From assembly GCA_958438185.1 (NCBI GenBank), contig CAUBQU010000009.1:1-14347 (forward strand): a stretch of 14,347 nucleotides of DNA. Direction: 5' to 3'. The notes beneath the pieces are model-generated. The model saw only the letters and a list, made by a program, of their open reading frames with translations, searched no databases and was not told the DNA's origin. The DNA is from an uncultured Oscillospiraceae bacterium. GTDB lineage: Bacteria; Bacillota; Clostridia; Oscillospirales; Oscillospiraceae. How positions within the stretch are numbered: the stretch's first letter is position 1; each line of letters starts with the position of its first letter. Below, one piece after another: positions 7,201 to 14,347 of this stretch. The translations under genes were made by a program, and so were the position numbers.

Positions 7201-10200
7201 TGACATCGCCGTCCTTGACGGTGACCGTCGGCTCCACTTCGCTGCCGGTGTAGGTAAAGTCGCCGCCGAGCTCGATGGTCGGCGCGTCGACGACCTTCGG
7301 GTCAATGCGCCAGGCCGCCGTGGCCGTCCCCGCGTAATTGCCCTGGCCGGTGACGGTGACGCGGTAGCTGCCCGCCGCCGTCTGCGCCTCGGCGGTGACG
7401 GTATAATCTGTCCCCGCCGCCAGCGTTGCATCGCCGAGCTTGACTTCGGTCACCGCCGGGGTCTTGACCGAGGTGTCATAGGTAAATTGATCCGTATCCA
7501 GCGTCACCTGCGCGCCGGAGAGATCCTTGGGGGTGATGGGAAGGACGGTTTCGCCGGTATAGGACTCGTAATGCAGCGTGTCGTCCGGGATAAAGACGAA
7601 GTAGACCGTCTCGCCGACACTGGGGACCTTCTCCGGCTGCTCCCAATAGAAGGTACCGGGGATGGGCGTTTTAGCTGCGTCCTGGGCGTACATCTCGCCG
7701 GTGATGGTGACGTCCTTTAGCGTCTGCCCGTAGGTGATGGGGGAGTAGGTGAGGGCCCCAGGGGTGAGCTCTGTTTTGTTGACCGCCTCGAGGTCAATGG
7801 TCAGGGTGAAGTCCGCGTAGTTTTCCGTCGTGACCGTGACCTGGACCGTCCCGACCTTGCCGGTCTCCTTCGTGTTGGGCGTGGAAAGGGGCAGAGACAG
7901 CACACCGTCTTCCACCTTGCACGCGCTCTCGTCATAGATGCTATACCCGGTCTTTGTAAGGCTCACCGGCTGCAGCGCGTAGGACGTCTGGCCATACTCG
8001 CCCGCCGGGGGCGTAGGCAGGAGCGGCTTGAGGTCCATGGTGTAGGTGGTCATATGACGGTTGGTAACGGTCAGCGTGCCCCGCGTCGTGCTCGGCGATG
8101 GGGCCTTTTCGATGCTGAAGTCCCCCGCGCGGCTTGTCCAGTAGTCATAGTCCGCGGTGGTGCAGGTCTGCTTGTTTGCGATCAGCACATAGTTGCTGCT
8201 CTGGAGCGTCACCGTGAAGGAGATGGTTTTGCCCAGCCCGGCCTCCGGTGCATCGCGATAGGTTTTTCCGTCCGCCGTGGGCCGAGTGAAGCGGGCGTTC
8301 GTGATGGTAAACGCGTCCTCCGGCAGCGTAATGGTCTCGTTTTTGTCGTTATAGAACTGCACCGCGCCCGTTCCGAGCTCCACCGCCGCTGTGCCGTTAT
8401 AGACCTTCGCCAGCGGCGTGACAGAGGCGATGCCCAAAATCTGGACGGGCGCAATGCGCCAGTCCGCCGTGACGGCGCCTGCGTAATTGCCCTGGCCGGT
8501 GACGGTCAGCGTGTAATTGCCCGCCGCCGTATGTTCGGCCACGTCCAGGGTGTAGTCCGTCCCTTCGGTCAGGACGGTGTCGCCGTGCTGGACGGTGACG
8601 GCCGGCGTCTGGGCCTGGCCGGTGTAGGTCAGGTTTTCGATCGTTACCATATCCCTTGTCAGCGTGACGGGCGTCACGGTGATGGTGATCTCGGCGCTCT
8701 TAGAATAGCCATCCAGCGTCGCCGTGATGCGGTAGCGATGCGTCCCCGCCGCCAGATCAGCGGGCAGAGACAGGCGCATCCCCGTCACGCTGTCCAGTGC
8801 TTCCTCCGCGCCATTTGCCGTATGGGTCCAGCGGTAGGTCGGCAGGCCGGACCCGCTGAGGCCGCAGTAGGCAACCAGATTCACGCCGCCCGTCGTGCCG
8901 TAGGCCATGGTCGTCGCGACCTCGTCCGGGCCCTGCCCCTGGGCGCGCAGCGTGAGGGAGTGGAAGGGCGCTTCCTGCACGCTGACCTGCTCCGCCGCCG
9001 TGCTCGTCTCCGCGATCCAGCCGCCTGCATTCTGGAAGCCGTAGCCGTCCTCCAGCAGGTCGCCCAGGGTCAGATCGGTGACGTTATCGGGGATCGTCAG
9101 CTTGCCGATCGTCCCCTTTGTCTCTGCTGCGTCCCGGATCGTCGCCTTGGCCTGGACGGTCACGGAGGTCAGGTCGTTTCCGTTCAGGTCGAGGGTGAGG
9201 GGCGCGTCAATCGTCACCGCGCTCTGCGCTTCCGGGACGGCTCCCAGCAACTTCACCGTGCCGCCGCCCGCCAGCTTGATCGCGCCGCGCAGGTCTGCAA
9301 AGCCGATGGTCACGGTCTGCTTTTTCCCCAGGATGGTCAGCTCCTTCGTCACCAGGGCGACGAGGGCCGCATCGCAGTAGGGGCAGTTGGCGCCCGCAAA
9401 GTCTTCGGCTAACTCCGTATGGTTGCAGCAGGCCACGGTGACATGTTCCAGCCCGTCTGCCTTCGCGTCATAGCGCACCGGGCTGCCGTCCTGCGTCCAG
9501 AGCGCATAGCCCGGCAGAAGCAGCTGCCCGGCGGTCATCGTGTCTTCCGCGATGATTTTTCCAATGGTGCCGCCAGCCAGGAAGGTCGAGGGGCGGCTGC
9601 CCAGGGTCAGCGTACCGATGGTGCCGGAGGTCTCGTTGTCACTCTTGACCCCGTCTGCATTGACAGCCCGCACCGCCTCGATCGTGCCCGTAAAGCCCTG
9701 CAGCTCAATGGCGCCGATCACGTCGATCGTTACATGCGAAATTTTGCCGCCGCCGGTGACATACAAGAGGCCCTCCGAGCCCTCGTGGCCGGCATAAATT
9801 GCGCCGCCGCCGTCGACCGTATGGCCGTTCAGGTCCAGCTTCACCGCGCCGCCGCCGTGGAGCTTATCGAGGATGACGTCCTTGTCCGTCATGCCGCCCG
9901 CCGCGTCGACGCCGGTCACGCCGGTGTCGCGCAGGACAGTCACAGTGTACGTGCCGTTCACCAGCGCGTTTGCCGCGCGCAAAGCATCGGCAAGGCCAAC
10001 ATAATAAGTAAGCGTCTCGCCCGCCTGCATGCTGGCCGCCAAGGTCGCCTGGCAAAGAGCGCAGGTATACGCGCCGTCTGCCTCTGTCACATTTTCGTGG
10101 GGGCAGGTGTAGCCGCACTTGGTGCAAAGGCCGTTTTGCCACGTGTGGGGGCAGGTGTAGCCGCAGGCGCACACGCCGTCCGTGAGGGTGTGGGTATGGG

Positions 10201-13200
10201 GGAGGACCTTGACAGCATTCAGATACGGCCCCGTGACCTCCGCCAGGTTGACAAGCTGCTCGTCTTGAAAGAAGGCAGCGCCGTCCGCCAGCAGGTCGAG
10301 GAAGGGGATGTTATAAGAGAAAATTTGCCGGAATTCGCCGCCGGAGAGGCTCACGGCCAGGTCGCCCGAGTAGCCGCTGATATTCAGCTCCCCGATGAAA
10401 TTCCCGCCGCTGATGTTCACTTCGCCGCACGTTGCCCGGAGGGCTTCCCCGTCGCAGAGGAACGTCCCGCCCTGGATGGTCAGGGCAGCGCCCTGCTGCG
10501 TGTCGATCAGGCAGGCGTTCCGGGATGTGCTGGTGATGGTCCCCGTGCCGCCCGCGCTGCTGTCTTCGATCGTGACGGCGGCGCGGATCATAATGCGCGC
10601 CCCCGCGTCGCAGGAGAGGGTCTTGCCGCCCAGGTCCAGGGTGATGGCCTTGTCCAGGTTCTGCGTTTCCTCCAGCGCCGCGTCTGCGCGCAGCGTGACG
10701 GTGTCGCCCGCTTTAGAAGCGGCCAGCGCTTCCTCCAGCTTTTTATAGCAGACGGTGTCATCGCCCGTCGTCACCGTGGCCTCGCAAACAAGGCCGCAGG
10801 TCGTGCAGGTATAATCCGCCCCCCAGGTGTGGGTTTGGCAGGCGGTGACCTGGAAGCTCGTCTTGCTTTCCAATTCGCTTGCCGGGATGGCGTTGCCGTC
10901 CGCATCCGCGTAGAAATAGCCCGGGGCCAGCACGTCGGCGTAGCGCTTGCCATCCGGAAGCTTCAAAAGCGCCGCGCCCTTGAGGCCTGCATAGCTGCCG
11001 CCCCGGAGGGTCAGCGTGCCGCTCTGGAGCGTCACAAGGGGCGCGCTCGAATAATTCACAAAATTTGCGCCGCTGATCGTCACATTGCCGCCGTCCACCA
11101 AGAGCGATGTGGTCGTGTTGGACCCTTCCTGGAAGTACCCCGCGCCGGTGATCTCAATGGTACCGCCGGTGATGCGCAGGAGATAGGCGGGCTCGGCAAA
11201 GGTCATGTTTGAAATGTGGGCGTAGGCATTCAGCGCGAGGGTGAAGCGGCCGCTGCCGATGGTGATGCCATCGCTGCCGCAATCCAGGTCCGACCAGACC
11301 GTCAGTGTGCAGCCGTCGTGGGCCTGGGCGACGGCCAGGGCGTCAGAAAACGTGTCGTAGAACCGGTCGAGACTCTCATCCCCGGTGCCCGTGATCTTCG
11401 CCGCCGCGCTCGCGTCGCAGCCTGCAGCTTTGCACCGGCCGTTCTCGTCATACACATGCTGGTGCACGACCTGGACCTGTTCGACCTTCTGCCCCGCGCC
11501 GTCCACCGCATCGCCGGTCTCGGCGCTGACAAACTGGCAATACTCACCCAGCAGCGCCCCAGCGGTCGGGAATTTCTCCCCGGCGACCTCGATGCTGTCA
11601 TACGTGCCGGACATCAGGCAAACGCTCCCGGTATAGCTTTTTTCAATTTTCACCGCGCCGAACGCGCCGCCGGATTTTTCGATCTTCAGGCGGTCGCCGC
11701 CTTCGGCGACGATGGCGTACGCGCCGGATTCAGCCGTTGCACTGCCATAGTCGAAGTTCGCCTCGATGCAGCCTTGCAGCCGGACTGCCGCGCAGCCCGC
11801 GCCGCTGGCATGCAGCGTGCCAGTCATCTCCAGCACTCCGTCGGTGACGACGATGCCGTCCACGCCGTCAGCCGCCAGCTTGCCCGTTCCCGCCGCGCTA
11901 AAGTCCCGGAGGACCAGCTTGCCGCCTGTGACCTGCAAAATGCTGCCGGTGCAGCCCGCGTCGTTGGAGAGGGTATAGCTGTTGAGGTCCAGTTGGAGGA
12001 CCGCCGTTTTCCCGGAGTTTATCTGGATAGTCTCATCCACCGCCACGTCGCCGATCAGGTCCACCGTCGGGTAGTACGGTTCATTTTCAATCGCAAAGGC
12101 GATGGCGCGGCGCAGGTCGGTGAAATAATAGGGATTCCCATTGCCGTATTTTGCGGTGAGGGTCTTTCTGCAGTATTTGCAGATGTAGTCGCGGCCTGCG
12201 CTGTAGCCCGGCTTGTGGGCCCCGTCCTCGCAGGTCGTGATGGTGAGGTCCTCCTTTGTTTTCCCGCTGCCCAGCGTCGTATCGCGCGCTACGAACGCGC
12301 CATCTGCGCCCTGGAAGGCAACGCCGTCCGGCAGCAGGATGCCAAGATCAAAATAGTTGCCGGTATTATTGACAATGCTGCCGAAGCTGCCGCCATAGAG
12401 CTGGGCGTTCACGCTCTGCAGCGTCAGCGTGCCAATTTTGCCGCCGAAGCTCACGAGATAACCGCTGCCCACGGTGACGCCGCTGATCGAGCCGCCGCCG
12501 ACGCAGTCGCAGAGGGTGAGCCAGCCGCCTTCCTGAACGGTGATGGTCCCGCTGAGGGTCTTGCCATTCAGGCACAGGTAGAGATTCTGCACATCGCTGC
12601 CCGCCGCCAGGGTCAGGTCCGCCGTGCCGTCGCCGGTAAGGTAGACATAATTCGTGCTGCTATCCTCGGAAGCGGGGAGGGGGCCCGTGCCGTCCCAAGG
12701 CTGGAACGTCGTGTCACCGTGGCCCACGTGGCCGCACGGGGCCTGGGTGCCGCATTGCGTGCGGCTGTGGGGCGGCACGTTCGTGACGGTGAGGGTCAGG
12801 GTATTGGAAAGGTTACTCTCATAGTTCTTCGTCGCCGCCGTCTTGGCAAAGAGGTAATAGGTCCCGGCCTCGCTGATCCGGGTGCTCGCGGTGATCTCCT
12901 GGTTGAGGTAATCCAGGTCCGAGCTGCCGATGGACTGCTGGTATGGGGTGTAGTAATACGTCACCGCTGCGTCCTCTTTGACGCCGTCCAGCGTCAGAAG
13001 CGGCAGGAGCGGGTCGATGGTCGTGCAGGCTTCCTGGCTGCTGGAAAGCGTCAGCTTGGGCCAGGCTTTGTTGATCGAGCCGTCGATGGTGAAGCTCTCT
13101 TCGCCTGCCTTGAGCTTGTAGCGCGCTGCAGCGTCACCGATCAGCGTGAGGGAGACGGTGACGGTCCGGTCGCCCGTGTCGGGGGAGTCGAAGGTCTTGA

Positions 13201-13552
13201 CCGCCGTGCAGTCGGTCCCCTCGGTCAGGGTGATCTCGTTCGTGCCGTCGGTAAAGGGAAAGCTGGCGAGGACGGTGCTGCCGTCCGTCGTGCCGTCGTA
13301 GGGGCGGCCGATCTGGACGCGCTTTGTCCCGTCGCGCCAGATCTCCGTCCGCGTGTCCTCATAGACGCCGCCACCGCCTTCCGACGTGCTGCCAGGGGGG
13401 ACGTAAACGCCGCCGCCTGTGCCGTCGCCGGTCAGGTCACCGCCGCTGATCGTGCCGCTATCCTGGCTTCAGCTTTCAGCAAACGCCGCCGTCGGCAGCA
13501 GCGTCAGGCAGAGGGCAAACGCCAAAAACAGGCTCAAAACTCGTTTCTTCAT
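4286..13552 (-). CDS. Giant SLH-anchored surface protein with in-frame TGA at codon 28
   Basis: A single frame of 3,088 codons. Residues 1-25 are a signal peptide. After the TGA (codon 28) come beta-helix-like Gly/Thr-rich repeats of about 1,400 residues, punctuated by CxxC knuckles (near residues 460, 709, 919, 1126-1170, 1371-1395). Next are Ig-like modules (from about 1530), MBG-type repeats with GNYAG (near 1685 and 2067), YDG-type modules (KVYNGT near 1717, KVYDGT near 2425), a BIG2-like module (SSDPAVATVDGAGKV, about 2365), a divergent InlB B-repeat (2842-2913) and three SLH domains (2916-3088). No LPxTG motif is present. This is the plan of a clostridial cell-surface adhesin held to the wall polymer by SLH domains; the ligand is unknown. 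The start is chosen from AAGGAGG at 13558-13564 plus the signal peptide. Without readthrough the first usable later start is GTG at 12964, giving 2,892 residues with no signal peptide. Confidence 0.85.
4289..4807 (-). other. Three tandem SLH domains (wall anchor)
   Basis: Three consecutive repeats start at 4807, 4630 and 4447 on the - strand. Each opens F-[IVA]-D-V-P-A-G-S-Y-Y and contains a C-T-R-A-[QH] core with a following F-L-W-R helix. SLH triplets bind secondary cell-wall polymer, commonly pyruvylated, and the TRAE-like motif is part of the binding site; here it reads TRAQ, TRAH, TRAQ. They end the protein exactly, with only FQA after the last helix. Confidence 0.93.
7332..7357. repeat. 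Identical 26-bp segment, copy 1 (GNYAG module)
   Basis: A 26-base stretch inside the giant gene encoding the TVTGQGNYAG segment of an MBG-type module. It is identical to 8481-8506, 1,149 bp (383 codons) away. The flanks stay similar for about 50 bases, showing internal module duplication within the gene. Confidence 0.8.
8481..8506. repeat. Identical 26-bp segment, copy 2 (GNYAG module)
   Basis: Second copy of the 26-base segment at 7332-7357, in the same frame. Such in-frame identities allow recombination that adds or removes 383 codons. Confidence 0.8.
10045..10175 (-). other. Cysteine-rich double knuckle in the surface protein
   Basis: Reading on the - strand the encoded segment has CACGYTCPH, then CTKCGYTCPH about ten residues later, then CALC. 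This dense array of CxxC/CxC with histidines resembles a zinc ribbon or a disulfide-linked hinge between two beta-helix-like blocks. Looser versions occur at about 12170 (CKYC), 11425 (CKAAGC), 10790 (CTTCGLVC) and 9365-9440 (CCNH...CPYC). Metal binding is inferred, not shown. Confidence 0.6.
13478..13552 (-). other. Sec signal peptide of the giant surface protein
   Basis: Codons 1-25 encode a positively charged start (MKKR), a leucine-rich core (LSLFLAFALCLTLLP) and a cleavage site TAAFA followed by Glu-Ser, a textbook type I signal peptidase site. It is in the same frame as the giant coding region but separated from it by a TGA two codons past the cleavage site. Confidence 0.9.
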
Positions 13553-13557
13553 AGGTT

Positions 13558-13565
13558 CCTCCTTT
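13558..13565 (-). promoter_or_regulatory. Strong ribosome binding site of the surface-protein gene
   Basis: AAAGGAGG on the - strand, five bases before the ATG at 13552. It decides the start of the giant gene and shows that the signal peptide is meant to be translated despite the early TGA. Confidence 0.9.
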
Positions 13566-13572
13566 GGGGGTA

Positions 13573-13618
13573 TGCATGTTAGAGTGTGCAATGTTGGGTG
13601 TGCATGTTAGAGTGTGCA
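13573..13618. repeat. 28-bp-period direct repeat next to the RBS
   Basis: The 18-mer TGCATGTTAGAGTGTGCA occurs at 13573-13590 and again at 13601-13618, spaced 28 bp, with decayed TGTG-rich sequence continuing to about 13645. In the transcript this is an unstructured CA/CU-rich stretch directly upstream of the ribosome binding site. Confidence 0.85.
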
Positions 13619-13754
13619 TGTGTGCTAGGGTGTGTAGGTGTGTTCTATCTCCAGCCCGCAGCCATGGCAGGCGCTGTTTTTTACGATGGTTCTCAGTCTT
13701 TCCAATCTCCGCCGCCGCATTCCGCCGCAACGAAAAACCGCCGGGAGATGGGAC

Positions 13755-13783
13755 GCCGCGCCGGGCGGGAGAAATGGCGCGGC
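13755..13783. other. GC hairpin in the leader
   Basis: GCCGCGCC (13755-13762) and GGCGCGGC (13776-13783) form a perfect 8-bp stem around a 13-base loop. No U-tract follows on the - strand, so it is not a terminator. Its position, mid-leader, would make it a stabiliser or a regulatory fold. Confidence 0.5.
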
Positions 13784-13786
13784 AGG

Positions 13787-13854
13787 TCGCGTTGTGGCGG
13801 CGAATCGCCTCGTAGCGGCGAATCGCCTCGTAGCGGCGAATCGCGTTGCAGCGG
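13787..13854. repeat. 18-bp tandem repeat, 3.8 copies
   Basis: Units start at 13787, 13805, 13823 and 13841, with consensus TCGCCTCGTAGCGGCGAA. The two central copies are identical and the outer ones are diverged. Each unit contains TCGCC/GGCGA, so the transcript can form a row of small hairpins. It lies in the predicted leader of the surface-protein gene. Confidence 0.9.
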
Positions 13855-13869
13855 CCTTCGGCGCGCGTT

Positions 13870-13878
13870 CCCCCCCCC
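13870..13878. repeat. C9/G9 homopolymer tract in the leader
   Basis: Nine C on the + strand, hence G9 in the transcript, about 20-30 bases after the predicted start. Tracts of this kind slip during replication and are common phase-variation switches for surface proteins in other bacteria. The count itself may be a sequencing artefact. Confidence 0.75.
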
Positions 13879-13905
13879 AGCGCACCGGGGTTCTGTCTCA
13901 ATCCT

Positions 13906-13933
13906 ATTATACAGATTCGACCAAAAATGTAAA
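13906..13933 (-). promoter_or_regulatory. Sigma-A promoter of the surface-protein gene
   Basis: On the - strand TTTACA (13933-13928, five of six -35 bases), a 16-base spacer, and a perfect TATAAT (13911-13906). The predicted start is near 13899. It is the strongest promoter match in the window and points at the giant gene. Confidence 0.75.
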
Positions 13934-14024
13934 TCATTCCAAAGGATGATATCACCCGCTACAAACCGCAATTGGACGGATCACTGCGTCCGAAAAACAC
14001 CCATCCACAACCGCCGTTCGCCGC

Positions 14025-14064
14025 AAAAAGGAGAATGGAAGGAGAATTGCAGAAGCCATTCTCC
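14025..14064 (-). terminator. Intrinsic terminator for a transcript from the right
   Basis: On the - strand GGAGAATGG (14064-14056) pairs with CCATTCTCC (14038-14030) across a 17-base loop, followed by TTTTT (14029-14025). It would stop a - strand transcript entering from beyond the right edge, insulating the surface-protein promoter. An extra GGAGAAT copy at 14041-14047 allows an alternative pairing. Confidence 0.5.
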
Positions 14065-14347
14065 TCCCATCAAAGCCCCCCATGCGCCCGCCGCCTGAAA
14101 GCGTGGTTCCAAACATGGTCCCTAAAAAGCGAGCAGACCAACTGCAACGGCCTGCCAAAAAAATTACTAGGAACACAGATTTTCACACTTTTTTCACATC
14201 TTTACGCATTGCCCCCGTGCTTTAGCAGCTGTTACAATGTTGCTGCAGTATCGCTGCCGTGTTGCGGCGTGTTGCGGCGTGTTGCGGCGTGTTGCGGCAG
14301 TGTTATTACAGTGTTGCTCCCGGGTTTCTCCAGGATTACCCCTAGAC
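14065..14347. other. Non-coding right edge
   Basis: No supportable gene is seen. It holds an AT-rich stretch (about 14158-14205) and then a TGTTGC-rich repeat zone (14236-14318). A near repeat of TTACAATGTTGCT (14233-14245) recurs as TTACAGTGTTGCT close to 14306-14318. Confidence 0.5.
14259..14298. repeat. 10-bp tandem repeat, 4 perfect copies
   Basis: GTGTTGCGGC is repeated four times without error, at 14259, 14269, 14279 and 14289. Flanking CTGCCG (14254-14259) and CGGCAG (14295-14300) could close the array into a single stem-loop. About one helical turn per unit would place any bound protein on one face of the DNA. Confidence 0.9.

Larger units (their letters stand above)
13553..13899 (-). 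other. Long repeat-rich leader of the surface-protein gene
   Basis: About 345 bases between the predicted transcription start (near 13899) and the ATG. In transcript order it holds a G9 tract, an array of 18-bp repeats each able to fold, an 8-bp GC hairpin (13755-13783), a CA-rich stretch with a 28-bp repeat, and then AAAGGAGG (13565-13558) five bases before the ATG. The overlapping 159-codon - strand frame (13955-13476) starts upstream of this transcription start and runs out of frame over the signal peptide, so I do not call it a gene. Confidence 0.6.

Noticed and set aside
13469..13471. TGA as selenocysteine or as a reassigned codon
   Set aside because: TGA is the stop of three genes in the window. 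I see no convincing bacterial SECIS hairpin just after it, and a secreted protein at the signal-peptide boundary is an implausible selenocysteine site.
4292..13582. Very long + strand frames opposite the giant gene (1142, 788, 597 and 452 codons)
   Set aside because: They are antisense shadows of a GC-rich gene with C/G-ending codons. They show Arg/Gly/Ala/Val-biased composition, no ribosome binding sites and no domains, while the - strand frame has clear SLH and Ig-like modules.
13573..13854. Tandem repeats as a CRISPR array
   Set aside because: The repeats are 18 and 28 bp in period with no unique spacers between them and no cas genes nearby.
13476..13955. 159-codon - strand frame upstream of and overlapping the signal peptide
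   Set aside because: It starts upstream of the predicted transcription start, encodes the 18-bp and 28-bp repeats as low-complexity peptide, and overlaps the well-supported start in another frame.
14230..14238. Extended -10 element TGT-TACAAT on the + strand
   Set aside because: It matches the motif but has no -35 at proper spacing and no downstream gene in the window; chance is likely in repeat-rich sequence.

Overview
The window looks like a piece of a GC-rich Bacillota chromosome, most likely a gut-type clostridium (Oscillospiraceae-like). The evidence is strong AGGAGG-type ribosome binding sites, sigma-A promoter shapes, intrinsic terminators, and a very large exported protein with three C-terminal S-layer homology (SLH) domains built in the clostridial style (D-x-S-C-T-R-A-Q). 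The genus cannot be fixed from the sequence alone.

Left block, + strand (56-1430): a pyridoxamine/pyridoxal kinase for vitamin B6 salvage, followed 4 bases later by a RimJ/RimL-type GNAT acetyltransferase. They end in a 267-bp intergenic region (1484-1750) packed with near-perfect hairpins, which reads as a mobile or repetitive intergenic element. Its last hairpin is a bidirectional terminator that also encodes the C-terminus of the convergent methyltransferase gene.

Middle block, - strand (4140 down to 1726): a compact three-gene operon with a recognisable promoter (4112-4140). It holds two paralogous alpha/beta hydrolases and a class I SAM methyltransferase. The first hydrolase has alanine where its partner has the nucleophilic serine, so the pair looks like a pseudoenzyme plus an enzyme. 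A dyad resembling a repressor operator lies in the leader.

Right block, - strand (13933 down to 4195): one giant surface-protein gene of 3,088 codons. It has a consensus promoter, a ~345-nt leader carrying a G9 tract, 18-bp and 28-bp tandem repeats and a hairpin, a strong ribosome binding site, and a perfect signal peptide. An in-frame TGA at codon 28 comes just after the predicted cleavage site. Beyond it the frame is open for more than 3,000 codons: beta-helix-like repeats punctuated by CxxC knuckles, Ig-like/MBG/YDG modules, a divergent InlB B-repeat, and three SLH domains. TGA is the normal stop of three genes here, including this one, so code reassignment is not supported. The choices are a nonsense (OFF) allele, a sequence error, or programmed readthrough.

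The last ~390 bases hold no supported gene. They contain a terminator pointing left, which implies an unseen - strand transcript from beyond the window, and a 4 x 10-bp tandem repeat.
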